Assembly (NCBI GenBank): GCA_963518955.1
Contig: CAUQKI010000009.1
Span: forward strand, 1 to 64,000
Origin: JABCPE02 sp963518955
Lineage (GTDB): Bacteria > Bacteroidota > Bacteroidia > Flavobacteriales > Weeksellaceae
Length of the DNA: 64,000 nt
Direction: 5' to 3'
Under the pieces are notes generated by a model that did no database searches, was not told the DNA's origin, and worked only from the letters and a program-made list of their open reading frames with translations. This document shows, piece after piece, positions 42,249 through 50,642 of the stretch. A program made the translations under genes and the position numbers. How positions within the stretch are numbered: position 1 is the stretch's first letter; each line of letters starts with the position of its first letter.

Positions 42249-42701
42249 ATGAAAATATTTAGCGTATTAAAAGCCTTTTTTATTTTATTAGTTTTCAGTT
42301 TGTTATCCCTTGTTATTTCCTGTGAAAGTAGAGCCGAGACCGTGAGCTGCTTTCCTAGTCAGATTATCAATGTTCAGCTGAATCTTAACCTTCCTGCTTA
42401 TGCTATTGACTTGAATACGAAAGGCTGGATTTACATCAATGAACAGCAGAGCGGTACACGCGGACTGATTTTAGTAAAAACAGGAACAGGCTTCAAAGTG
42501 TATGACCGAAATGCGCCACACCTCTGCCCTGATACTAATACAACGCTGGAAGTTCAAAACAATATCAAAATCATCTGTCCAAAAGATGGCGCCGAATGGA
42601 TTCTACAAGATGGAACACCTATAAAAGGCTCTGGACTGCCTCCTAAATCTTATGATTATAGTTACAATGCCGCTACGGGTGATCTTTTAATCCATTATTA
42701 A
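42249..42701 (+). CDS. Rieske-like lipoprotein with aspartates for ligand histidines
   Basis: Lipoprotein of 150 residues: signal MKIFSVLKAFFILLVFSLLS followed by LVISC, Cys25. The remainder resembles the Rieske 2Fe-2S fold, but the two ligand boxes read C93-P-D95 and C110-P-K-D113-G-A-E-W instead of C-x-H and C-x-x-H. The typical following Gly-Pro loop is present as SGLPPKSYDY. A 2Fe-2S cluster of Rieske type is therefore unlikely; another metal or a disulphide is possible. Start 42249 is chosen for the lipoprotein signal. dtd begins four bases after its stop. Confidence 0.85.
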   Translation: MKIFSVLKAFFILLVFSLLSLVISCESRAETVSCFPSQIINVQLNLNLPAYAIDLNTKGWIYINEQQSGTRGLILVKTGTGFKVYDRNAPHLCPDTNTTLEVQNNIKIICPKDGAEWILQDGTPIKGSGLPPKSYDYSYNAATGDLLIHY

Positions 42702-42705
42702 ACCT

Positions 42706-43155
42706 ATGAAAATTGTAATCCAAAGAGTATCAGAAGCTTCCGTAAAAGTAAATAACGAAATCACAGGTGAAATCTCCAAAGGGCTTTTGCTCCTTGTAGG
42801 CGTGGAAGAAGAAGACAATCAAGAAGATGCTGACTGGCTCGCAAAGAAAGTCCTTGATTTGAGGATTTTCAGTGATGAAGAAGGGAAAATGAATCTCTCA
42901 GTAAAAGATATAAATGGAGGAATACTGTGTGTAAGCCAGTTTACACTGCTTGCCGATTACAAAAAAGGAAACCGCCCATCCTTTATAAAAGCCGCAAAAC
43001 CAGAAAAAGCTGTTCCTCTGTTTGAGTATTTCAAAGACCTCATCAAAAAATCAGGCTTAAAAACCGAGAGCGGGATTTTCGGTGCAGATATGAAAGTCTC
43101 CCTCCTCAATGACGGCCCTGTAACGATAGTGATGGACAGCAAAACGAAAAGTTAG
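42706..43155 (+). CDS. dtd: D-aminoacyl-tRNA deacylase
   Basis: Removes D-amino acids, and glycine from tRNA-Ala, as a chiral proofreader. The 149 residues show MKIVIQRVSEASVKVNNEIT, the SQFTL motif (LCVSQFTLLADYKKGNRPSF in context) and the cross-dimer Gly-cisPro motif in LNDGPVTIVMDSK. All active-site parts are kept. It starts four bases after the Rieske-like gene, so the two are co-transcribed. No strong terminator follows before the convergent small gene. Confidence 0.95.
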   Translation: MKIVIQRVSEASVKVNNEITGEISKGLLLLVGVEEEDNQEDADWLAKKVLDLRIFSDEEGKMNLSVKDINGGILCVSQFTLLADYKKGNRPSFIKAAKPEKAVPLFEYFKDLIKKSGLKTESGIFGADMKVSLLNDGPVTIVMDSKTKS

Positions 43156-43162
43156 ATTTTTT

Positions 43163-43402
43163 TCACTTAAATATTTTTTCCATAAAAAGACCAAAAACAA
43201 AACCAACAATGAGTCCCATAAGTGAATAAATTAAGAAGTGTTTAATGAATATTTCAGATGATAGAATATTGGCTATCATTCCGCTGAATGGTTCTTCTAA
43301 TGAAGCTGTATCTGTATAGGAAATAACACCATCTGCAACAGAAAAGCCCATTCCAAAAAGCATTCCCACCACTGAAAATATACTTCTCTTTTTCATATCC
43401 AA
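43163..43402 (-). CDS. small unknown membrane protein
   Basis: No family recognised. The 79 residues contain two hydrophobic segments: about 6-24 (SIFSVVGMLFGMGFSVADG) and 55-76 (LIYSLMGLIVGFVFGLFME). A short acidic loop lies between them. MKK at the third codon (43396) could be the true start. It is convergent with dtd, eight bases from its stop, and follows pckA on the minus strand after the pckA terminator. Confidence 0.6.
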   Translation of the reverse strand: MDMKKRSIFSVVGMLFGMGFSVADGVISYTDTASLEEPFSGMIANILSSEIFIKHFLIYSLMGLIVGFVFGLFMEKIFK

Positions 43403-43421
43403 TAAATATTTAAGTTATAAA

Positions 43422-43455
43422 TAAAACAAACCTTCCCAAATTTGGAAAGGTTTAT
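43422..43455 (-). terminator. terminator of pckA
   Basis: Minus-strand AAACCTTTCC/GGAAGGTTT with one bulge and loop AAATTTG, then GTTTTATTT. Confidence 0.75.
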
Positions 43456-43462
43456 TTTGTTA

Positions 43463-45058
43463 TTATAATTTCGGACCTGCATTTACTAATGCTTTTCCTT
43501 CTTCTGTGTCTGTATATTGTTCAAAATATTTGATATACTTTCCTGCTAAATCCTTAGCCTTAGTTTCCCACTGAGAAGCATCAGCATAAGTGTCTCTTGG
43601 GTCAAGAATTTCAGAAGGAACATTCGGCAGCGCCGTTGGGAAAGTAAGCCCTAAAATTGGGATTTTATTCGTCTCTGCTTTATCGATAGAACCATCTAAA
43701 ATAGCATCTATGATTGCTCTCGTATCTTTTAGCGAAATTCTTTTCCCTGTTCCGTTCCAGCCTGTATTTACTAAATAAGCTTTTGCTCCGTGTTCTTTCA
43801 TTTTAGAAACCAAAGTTTTAGAATACATCGTAGGGTGAAGCGCTAAAAATGCCTCTCCGAATGCTGGCGAGAAAGATGGCAGCGGCTCTGTAACGCCTCT
43901 CTCTGTTCCTGCCATTTTAGAAGTGTATCCACATAGGAAGTGATATTGTGCCTGCTCATCTGTAAGGATAGAAACAGGAGGCAGCACCCCAAATGCATCA
44001 GCAGAAAGATAAATCACTTTCTTCGCGTGTCCTGCTTTTGATGGTAAAACTATTTTACTAATGTGATAAATAGGGTAAGAAACTCTGGTGTTTTCCGTGA
44101 TAGAACCATCGCTATAGTCCACCTCGCCATTGTCCTTTACTACTACATTTTCAAGAAGTGCATCTCTTTTTATCGCCCCAAAAATATCTGGTTCTTTTTC
44201 AGCAGAAAGGTCTATTACCTTCGCATAGCAACCTCCCTCGTAGTTGAACACACCATTGTTATCCCAGCCGTGTTCATCATCACCGATAAGGTATCTTTTA
44301 GGGTCGGCAGAAAGCGTAGTCTTCCCTGTTCCAGAAAGCCCGAAGAATACGGCTACATCGCCTTTTTCGCCCACATTAGCCGAACAGTGCATAGACGCCA
44401 TTCCTTTCAGTGGAAGGTAGTAATTCATCATAGAGAACATTCCCTTTTTCATCTCGCCTCCATACCAAGTTCCTCCGATAATCTGAGTTTTTTCTGTAAG
44501 GTTAAACATCACAAAGTTCTCCGAATTAAGCCCTTGTTCTTTCCAGTTCGGGTTAGTCACCTTAGAACCATTGATTACCAAGAAATCTGGCTCTCCGTAA
44601 TGTTCTAGGTCATAGTGAGAAGGGCGGATAAACATATTGGTAACGAAATGCGCCTGCCAAGCCACCTCCATCACGAATCTCACTTTCAGTCTCGTGTCTG
44701 GATTGGTTCCGCAGAAAGTATCCACCACATAGATTTTTTTATTTTCAAAGGAATCAGTTACTATTTTCTTTAAATCACCAAAAATCTCAGGCGTCGTAGG
44801 CATGTTTATTTTACCATCCCACCAAATCGTATTCTCCGTAGTTTGGTCTTTTACGATATATCTATCCTTTGGTGAACGCCCTGTGAAAACGCCTGTCTTC
44901 ACAGCAACAGCACCTGAATTTGTTAAAATTCCTTTCTCAAAACCTTCGTTTTCTGGCGACATTTCATCTTGGAAAAGTTGTTCGTAGGTAGGATTGTATA
45001 CAATCTCCTTCACTCCCTTAATTCCATGTTTTTCTAAATAGTTTTTAATCTGTTCCAT
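43463..45058 (-). CDS. pckA: phosphoenolpyruvate carboxykinase (ATP)
   Basis: Interconverts oxaloacetate and PEP with ATP; gluconeogenesis or, in some anaerobes, CO2 fixation. The 531 residues show GRSPKDRYIVKD (substrate), GTWYGGEMKKGMFSMMNYYL (the Lys-His metal site region), the P-loop GLSGTGKTTLSADPKR and DDEHGWDNNGVFNYEGGCYAK. Start 45058 (MEQIKNYLEKHGIKG) fits the family better than the longer frame from 45091. A -7 element lies at 45090-45097. Confidence 0.96.
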   Translation of the reverse strand: MEQIKNYLEKHGIKGVKEIVYNPTYEQLFQDEMSPENEGFEKGILTNSGAVAVKTGVFTGRSPKDRYIVKDQTTENTIWWDGKINMPTTPEIFGDLKKIVTDSFENKKIYVVDTFCGTNPDTRLKVRFVMEVAWQAHFVTNMFIRPSHYDLEHYGEPDFLVINGSKVTNPNWKEQGLNSENFVMFNLTEKTQIIGGTWYGGEMKKGMFSMMNYYLPLKGMASMHCSANVGEKGDVAVFFGLSGTGKTTLSADPKRYLIGDDEHGWDNNGVFNYEGGCYAKVIDLSAEKEPDIFGAIKRDALLENVVVKDNGEVDYSDGSITENTRVSYPIYHISKIVLPSKAGHAKKVIYLSADAFGVLPPVSILTDEQAQYHFLCGYTSKMAGTERGVTEPLPSFSPAFGEAFLALHPTMYSKTLVSKMKEHGAKAYLVNTGWNGTGKRISLKDTRAIIDAILDGSIDKAETNKIPILGLTFPTALPNVPSEILDPRDTYADASQWETKAKDLAGKYIKYFEQYTDTEEGKALVNAGPKL

Positions 45059-45089
45059 GTTAAATATTTTATATAAATTAACCATACGC

Positions 45090-45097
45090 AAATGTAT
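45090..45097 (-). promoter_or_regulatory. -7 element of pckA
   Basis: TACATTTG on the minus strand, 31 bases before the chosen ATG; it overlaps the alternative start at 45091, which argues against that start. Confidence 0.5.
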
Positions 45098-45134
45098 TGA
45101 TATTTTTAGGTTTTTCCTATGATTTAGCTCAGTT

Positions 45135-46034
45135 TTACTTAATTATTTCATTCCATTCAAAAAAAGTATGAAATCCGTGTCCATGAAAAAAGTTTTCATA
45201 TCCTTGAAATTTCCTTGTCATCACAAAATCTCCTCCCCATGCCCCAAGGCTTTTCACAAAAACAGGGCAGTCAGGGAAATACTGCTGTTTGACTTTGGGA
45301 AGCCCTAAAAATTTTGAAACTTTTTTTTCGTGAATTTCCATTAAATCAGAAAATTCATCAATATTTTTACAATTCAAAATTTTTTCTGTCAAATCCGAAA
45401 ATTCACCAATTATTTCCTTTGATTTGGATTTATAAAGTTTTATGCCTTCGCGACTGTCTTGTTTTTGATTGAGATGGACAAATATCAATTCTTCCTTAAA
45501 TTCTGGATTAAAATCCACTTGTTTTATCTCTCTATTTTTCCAATTTAACTGATACAAAACAGGCGTTCCCTCCATTGCCACTGCTATATCATAGCCACTT
45601 CCACCAAGGGACATTTCATTTAGTTCAAAAGCATCTATTTCTGCCCATTTAGCAAGATTTGCCATCAGCGTAGAACTGCTCCCCCAGCCGAAATTAGCAG
45701 GAAACTCCAAATTTGTCTTGATGAAATAGGATTTCTTATCTTGTAAATGAGACGATGAAAGGCTTTGAATATTTCTGAGAACATTCATAATGAATTCAGC
45801 GTTTTCGGGAAAATTAGTTTTTATAATTCTCCAATTGAGATAGTCTATCTCCGCACTCATCCAAAGTCTCCCATCATGATAAGCCTCCCAAAAAACAAGA
45901 GCCTTGCCGTCATTTTTTTCTTCTACACAGAGATTTTGTCCAGATTTGGTAGGGACAGCCAATGCGGTTGCTCCATCCAGCACGAAATATTCTGAGGTAA
46001 GAAGCAGTTTGCCATGTGAAAAAAAACTTTCCAT
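45135..46034 (-). CDS. GYDIA-type GHMP kinase
   Basis: GHMP superfamily small-molecule kinase, 299 residues. The name-giving motif GGSGYDIAVAMEG is present, with the ATP loop FPANFGWGSSSTLMANLAKW and the C-terminal SLGAWGGDFVMTRKFQG. Mevalonate-pathway kinases are the nearest relatives; Bacteroidota make isoprenoids by either route, so the substrate is open. Start 46034 (MESFFSHGKLLLTSEYFVLDG) gives the typical N-terminus of these kinases. A terminator (46065-46097) separates it from fabD. Confidence 0.88.
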   Translation of the reverse strand: MESFFSHGKLLLTSEYFVLDGATALAVPTKSGQNLCVEEKNDGKALVFWEAYHDGRLWMSAEIDYLNWRIIKTNFPENAEFIMNVLRNIQSLSSSHLQDKKSYFIKTNLEFPANFGWGSSSTLMANLAKWAEIDAFELNEMSLGGSGYDIAVAMEGTPVLYQLNWKNREIKQVDFNPEFKEELIFVHLNQKQDSREGIKLYKSKSKEIIGEFSDLTEKILNCKNIDEFSDLMEIHEKKVSKFLGLPKVKQQYFPDCPVFVKSLGAWGGDFVMTRKFQGYENFFHGHGFHTFFEWNEIIK

Positions 46035-46064
46035 AAAACAAAGGTAAATAATATTTATAAACAA

Positions 46065-46097
46065 ATTGCTATCCTCGGAATATCCAAGAATAGCAAT
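46065..46097 (-). terminator. terminator of fabD
   Basis: Minus-strand stem ATTGCTATTCTTGG/CCGAGGATAGCAAT with two G-T pairs and a 5-base loop, then TTGTTTAT. Confidence 0.7.
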
Positions 46098-46122
46098 ATT
46101 TTTTTACGGATTACAAAATCCA

Positions 46123-46998
46123 TTATATCCCTGATGAAACCATGATACTAGGTGATATTTTCTTTATCAATCCTTGTAATGTTTTCCCTGGCCCTACTTC
46201 CACAAAGTGGTCTGCGCCATCTTTTACCATATTCTGTATCGTTTGTGTCCATTTTACAGGACCTGTCAACTGTGCTATCAGATTCTTTTTTATTTCCTCT
46301 GGGTCTGTCACAGGAGTCGTTGTTACATTCTGATAAATCGGAAGAATAGGGTTATTAAACTTAACTCCTTCTATTGCTTGTGCTAATTTTTCTTGCGCTG
46401 GCTGCATCAAAGGAGAGTGAAAAGCTCCATTCACAGGTAATAAAAGGGCTCTTTTCGCACCAGCTGCTTTTAGGGCTTCGCACGCCTTTTCCACTGCTGG
46501 TGTTTCACCAGAAATTACCAATTGCCCAGGGCAGTTATAGTTTGCAGGAACTACCAGTCCATCTATCTCTGCACAAATTTTTTCTACTTTATCATCATCT
46601 AGCCCAAGCACCGCCGCCATAGAGGAAGGATTGATATCACAAGCCTCCTGCATAGCCAAAGCTCTTTGATAAACCAGCTCCAGCCCATCTTTAAACGATA
46701 AAACTCCATTCGCTACCAAAGCAGAGAACTCACCCAAAGAGTGTCCTGCCACCATTCCCGCACCTATTGTATCGATTGCCTTTACAATAGCTACAGAATG
46801 AATAAATATAGCTGGCTGAGTTATTTTGGTTTTCTTTAAATCCTCTTCTGTCCCATCAAACATCACTGACAAAATATCAAATCCCAATATATCATTAGCA
46901 GAATTCATCAAATCTCTAATCTCCTTACGGTAATCATAAAGATCCTTACCCATCCCCACAAACTGAGATCCTTGTCCAGGAAACACTAATGCTTTCAT
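46123..46998 (-). CDS. fabD: malonyl-CoA-ACP transacylase
   Basis: Loads malonyl groups on acyl carrier protein for fatty-acid synthesis. The 291 residues show MKALVFPGQGSQFVGMGKDL, the nucleophile Ser in GHSLGEFSALVANG (about 90-103), the active His in VNGAFHSPLMQPA and DHFVEVGPGKTLQGLIKK. Complete. It follows the LysM gene by 39 bases. No other fab genes are next to it. Confidence 0.97.
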   Translation of the reverse strand: MKALVFPGQGSQFVGMGKDLYDYRKEIRDLMNSANDILGFDILSVMFDGTEEDLKKTKITQPAIFIHSVAIVKAIDTIGAGMVAGHSLGEFSALVANGVLSFKDGLELVYQRALAMQEACDINPSSMAAVLGLDDDKVEKICAEIDGLVVPANYNCPGQLVISGETPAVEKACEALKAAGAKRALLLPVNGAFHSPLMQPAQEKLAQAIEGVKFNNPILPIYQNVTTTPVTDPEEIKKNLIAQLTGPVKWTQTIQNMVKDGADHFVEVGPGKTLQGLIKKISPSIMVSSGI

Positions 46999-47037
46999 AT
47001 TTTTGAAAAATCTAAATCTTATTTTATTATTTAAAAA

Positions 47038-48996
47038 CTAAGGAACCAACCTCACTACTCTAAATCCAGTATTCACAAAAGCCCCATTCTTTTTGTTTCG
47101 GATATACTCAAACTTGGTAGCCAACTGAGTCTGAACCTTGCTCATATTTCTTAGGACTTCGCCTTTTGATTCCCTTGCCAGCATATCACTAACCACATCA
47201 AAACCTATAATGGTGTATTTAGATGGTGTTCGGCAATATTCCTTTTTAAACTCAGCCAAAACCTCCTTCTCAAAATCTCCATCCGTATTTATTTTTCTAT
47301 CCATCAAATAAACCAAATTGGCTTTACTTAAAGGATCTACATTTTTCTCAAAATCAGGGTGATAGTACATACTAAACGCCTTGATTCCTTCTGTTTGTTT
47401 GGCTAGTTCTATTATTTTCTTCGCAAATCCTGCTCCCACAGCATTATTATCATTTGCTAAAATAACCACTGCTGGCAGGCTTTGTCCTGTTACCATATTC
47501 TGCTCCAGCTCTATTCCAGATGGTGAACTAACCACCGCAATCTCGGTTTTAGATAATTCTTTTGCTAACTGCTCTTTAAGGAAAATAACTTCTGGATTAT
47601 TTTCTTCACCTACAATAAATACTTTTTCTTTTGAATGAGCATTTTTGACCTCACGAACGATTCTTTCTGCATACACTCTATTCCCTGGCTCTACAATCAC
47701 CAAATTATTATATTTATACATCTCCTCTGTATGGGCAAATGGAGCCACCACAGGAATTTTTTCATTCTTCACATATTCAAGAACTTCTATTACATTTGAC
47801 TTAAAGAATGGCCCTATAATCAAATCTGTATTGGTCTTGTTAATCTGCGCCAAATTATTTTTAAAGGAATTCTCATTTTCAGCATCTATCACATTGATAC
47901 TTACTTTTTTACCATCTCGCATTCCTCTTTGTGCAGCAAGTTTAGCACCGATTAGGAAGTCCGCAGAAAGCGTTCTATATTTAGTATCATTAGTATCAAA
48001 CCCAAAAGGCAAAATCAAAGCAATACTAAATACATCATCATCAGCTTTTACATATTGTCTATTGACCTTCTTGATATTCAGCACCATTCCTTGCTTTATA
48101 CCATTAGGAAGCCCTCCATTCATCTCGGCAAGTTGGTCATATGTGATGTTGTATTTATTCACAATACCAAATGCACTCTCGCCTTTTTTAACCTCGTGAG
48201 TTACATATTCCTCTACAGAATAAGTTTTGGTTTTCACCTCTTTTGGAGGAATATGTTTTTCCTCTTTAGGTTTTGTATTTTTCTCAGAAGTTTCTTTCGT
48301 TGTCGTTGCTACATTTTTAGAAGATGTTGTATTTTTCACTATAATAACATCACCAGACCTAAGCCCTCTCTGCTCCAATCCTGAATTTAATGCAAACAAT
48401 TCACTCTGTGAAATATTAAACTTCCTTGTAATTCCGTAATATGTATCCTTCGGCTGAACTACATACGCTCCATCTTCTGAAGCCAATTTTTGAGTTTTTT
48501 TCTCCTCCTCTCTATCCTTTTTAGGTGTATCTACCACCTCTTGCTGAGCGGCTTTGTCTCCATACTTTCTGATTTTATCTTCTGGCAACATAAGTACTTC
48601 GCCCACTTTCATGTGGCTTTCCAAATTAGGATTCAGCTTTCTCAGTTCTTCTTCTGAGATTTTGTATTGTCTGGTTATACCATAGATAGTCTGCTTTGGC
48701 TGAAGATAAATCTTACCCAATTTTTGATTAGATTTCTTTTCGGCAGGCTTTTTTTCTTCTTTTTTTTCTTCTGTTTTTTGAGTGTTTTTTTGTTTATTAG
48801 GAATAATCAAAACATCTCCTATATCTATTTTCCCATCCTTTATTTTAGGATTTTGCTTGATAAGCTCATCTACGCTGACACCATATTTTTTAGCAATTGT
48901 AGTGGGATTTTCTTTAGCCACCACAGTATGCTTCTTCTGTTGTCCAGATAATATTGCAAACGCTGTTCCTAGTATGGTTAAAAATATTTTTTTCAT
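47038..48996 (-). CDS. LysM repeat protein fused to a periplasmic-receptor domain
   Basis: Exported 652-residue protein with a signal peptide (MKKIFLTILGTAFAILSGQ). Four LysM domains at about 22-66, 95-138, 177-221 and 266-310 should bind peptidoglycan; Lys/Glu/Thr-rich linkers join them. From about 322 a leucine-binding-protein-like receptor domain follows (VFSIALILPFGFDTNDTKYR, TNTDLIIGPFFKSNVIEVLE, FVNTGFRVVRLVP at the end). As no transporter is nearby, a cell-wall-tethered sensor or LpoA-like role is possible. It lies between bshC and fabD on the same strand. Confidence 0.9.
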   Translation of the reverse strand: MKKIFLTILGTAFAILSGQQKKHTVVAKENPTTIAKKYGVSVDELIKQNPKIKDGKIDIGDVLIIPNKQKNTQKTEEKKEEKKPAEKKSNQKLGKIYLQPKQTIYGITRQYKISEEELRKLNPNLESHMKVGEVLMLPEDKIRKYGDKAAQQEVVDTPKKDREEEKKTQKLASEDGAYVVQPKDTYYGITRKFNISQSELFALNSGLEQRGLRSGDVIIVKNTTSSKNVATTTKETSEKNTKPKEEKHIPPKEVKTKTYSVEEYVTHEVKKGESAFGIVNKYNITYDQLAEMNGGLPNGIKQGMVLNIKKVNRQYVKADDDVFSIALILPFGFDTNDTKYRTLSADFLIGAKLAAQRGMRDGKKVSINVIDAENENSFKNNLAQINKTNTDLIIGPFFKSNVIEVLEYVKNEKIPVVAPFAHTEEMYKYNNLVIVEPGNRVYAERIVREVKNAHSKEKVFIVGEENNPEVIFLKEQLAKELSKTEIAVVSSPSGIELEQNMVTGQSLPAVVILANDNNAVGAGFAKKIIELAKQTEGIKAFSMYYHPDFEKNVDPLSKANLVYLMDRKINTDGDFEKEVLAEFKKEYCRTPSKYTIIGFDVVSDMLARESKGEVLRNMSKVQTQLATKFEYIRNKKNGAFVNTGFRVVRLVP

Positions 48997-49052
48997 CTGA
49001 TTTTAGTATTATTGTTATATAACAATTAGGACACAAAAATACATCTTTATAA

Positions 49053-50630
49053 TTAAATGTACGAAATAATTAGCACAGAGTTTTCCACATCCATTTTTTG
49101 ATAGCATTCTTCTATCCATCCTTTCCCTTTCTGAGCATAAAACACACTGAAATTCAGCACTCTTTCCTGCCAAACAGCGTTAGGATGAACATCTAAATAT
49201 AACTGTCTCAGCTGCATGTATTTTTCGTATTGTTTTATTTTTTCTGCTCGCAAAAGCCTCTTTTTCATTCGATTATAAGATTTCAATTGGCGAGTTTCCT
49301 CGGCTTCCACCAAATTTCTAAAAGTTTTATCCGTAAGCGAAGATTTTTCTTTCAGCAGCCCAAAAGATTTTTTCAGTTCCTCTTCCTTTTCTGTAAGAAT
49401 CTCCAGAAGCTCTGATTCAAAAAGCAATTTCTCCTTGATAATCTCGGCATAATCCATGAAAAATTCATCTATTCCAAGTCCCATTTTCTGGATTTTATTT
49501 GCTGTTTTTTCAGTCAAGAAAAGCATTGAATTTCTCGGAATTAAAATCGGAAAAGGAACTTCCACATGTCGGAAATATTCTTTCAGTTCCAGCCAATACA
49601 TCACCTCTGCATTTCCGCCTATATAGGCTATATTGGGAAGTATTTTTTCCTGATAAACAGGGCGCATCACTGCATTTGGGCTGAATTTTTCTGGATAATT
49701 TTCCAGTTCCGCTAAAATTTCCTCCTCTGTGAAAGAAATATCCCTGTCCACCACATTGTATTTTTCTCCGTCAAACTCTATTCTATCACGAGTTTCAGAG
49801 AGATAAAATAAATTAATTCCTCTTGGGTTCACCTGCACTTTTCCATATTTTTTTGTCAGATTTTCTACGGATTGGAGCGTTTCTTTTTTCAGTGAATTAT
49901 TTTTCAATTCATCAGCAAAAATCCCTTTCATCTGCTCTTTCAGCCCTCGGTCATCTCCATCTATCATCAGCAGCCCTCGGTCAGCAAAGAGTTTATTCAC
50001 CAGTGTTTTGGTAGCTTCTGCCAGTGTATTTCCCTCTGCATAAGCCTCTTTCATCCAGTCTATCAACTCCTTACCAAAATCATTATATTTAAATTCTTTT
50101 TCAAATTCCTCTATGAAATTGTTTTTCTCGACCTTTATTCTACCGACTGCTCCCCCTGATTTCCCATCGATGCTATAAATGTGGTTTTGAGTTTTAAAAT
50201 GATTTATTTCCTCAAAATCGTGGTCTTCTGTAGCCATCCAAAATATAGGAACGAATTTTTTCCCTTGAATATTTTGATTCAGAAAGTCTGTTGTTTTTAT
50301 CGTCTGCAAAATTTTATAAACGAAAAACGCAGGTCCTGTAAACAGGTTCAGCTGATGTCCCGTAACAATAGTAAAAGTATTCTCCTGCGAAAGGGCTTGC
50401 AGATTTTCTTTCTGTTTATCAGATAATTGTAGATTTTCTAATTGTTTTTCCAAAACCTCACAAAGAATTTTTCTCTGCTCTTTGGAATAGCTTTTTTCCT
50501 TAAATTCCACCTGTTTCTGGACATTTTCCAAAGAAAATCTATGCGAAGCATATTCCTCATCTGCGAAAAAATCCTTAATAAGGCTGGGAATACTGTATAT
50601 GTCTTCTAAAAATATCTCTTTTTCGTTCAT
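49053..50630 (-). CDS. bshC: bacillithiol synthase BshC (cysteine-adding enzyme)
   Basis: Putative last enzyme of bacillithiol synthesis, adding cysteine to GlcN-malate. The 525 residues match BshC along the whole length: TGHQLNLFTGPAFFVYKIL (nucleotide-binding-like start), FWMATEDHDFEEINHFK (the conserved HDF motif), MRPVYQEKILPNIAYIGGNAE and a C-terminal coiled coil with KRLLRAEKIKQYEKYMQLR. bshA and bshB are not in the window. It starts 12 bases after the porin stop, suggesting one transcript. Confidence 0.94.
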   Translation of the reverse strand: MNEKEIFLEDIYSIPSLIKDFFADEEYASHRFSLENVQKQVEFKEKSYSKEQRKILCEVLEKQLENLQLSDKQKENLQALSQENTFTIVTGHQLNLFTGPAFFVYKILQTIKTTDFLNQNIQGKKFVPIFWMATEDHDFEEINHFKTQNHIYSIDGKSGGAVGRIKVEKNNFIEEFEKEFKYNDFGKELIDWMKEAYAEGNTLAEATKTLVNKLFADRGLLMIDGDDRGLKEQMKGIFADELKNNSLKKETLQSVENLTKKYGKVQVNPRGINLFYLSETRDRIEFDGEKYNVVDRDISFTEEEILAELENYPEKFSPNAVMRPVYQEKILPNIAYIGGNAEVMYWLELKEYFRHVEVPFPILIPRNSMLFLTEKTANKIQKMGLGIDEFFMDYAEIIKEKLLFESELLEILTEKEEELKKSFGLLKEKSSLTDKTFRNLVEAEETRQLKSYNRMKKRLLRAEKIKQYEKYMQLRQLYLDVHPNAVWQERVLNFSVFYAQKGKGWIEECYQKMDVENSVLIISYI

Positions 50631-50642
50631 TTTTCCTTTATT

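Noticed and set aside
44063..44608. Plus-strand frame of 181 codons opposite pckA.
   Set aside because: It lies wholly inside the conserved pckA and has a basic, random-looking composition.
47645..48199. Plus-strand frame of 184 codons opposite the LysM fusion gene.
   Set aside because: Hydrophobic appearance is a by-product of the charged codons on the true strand.
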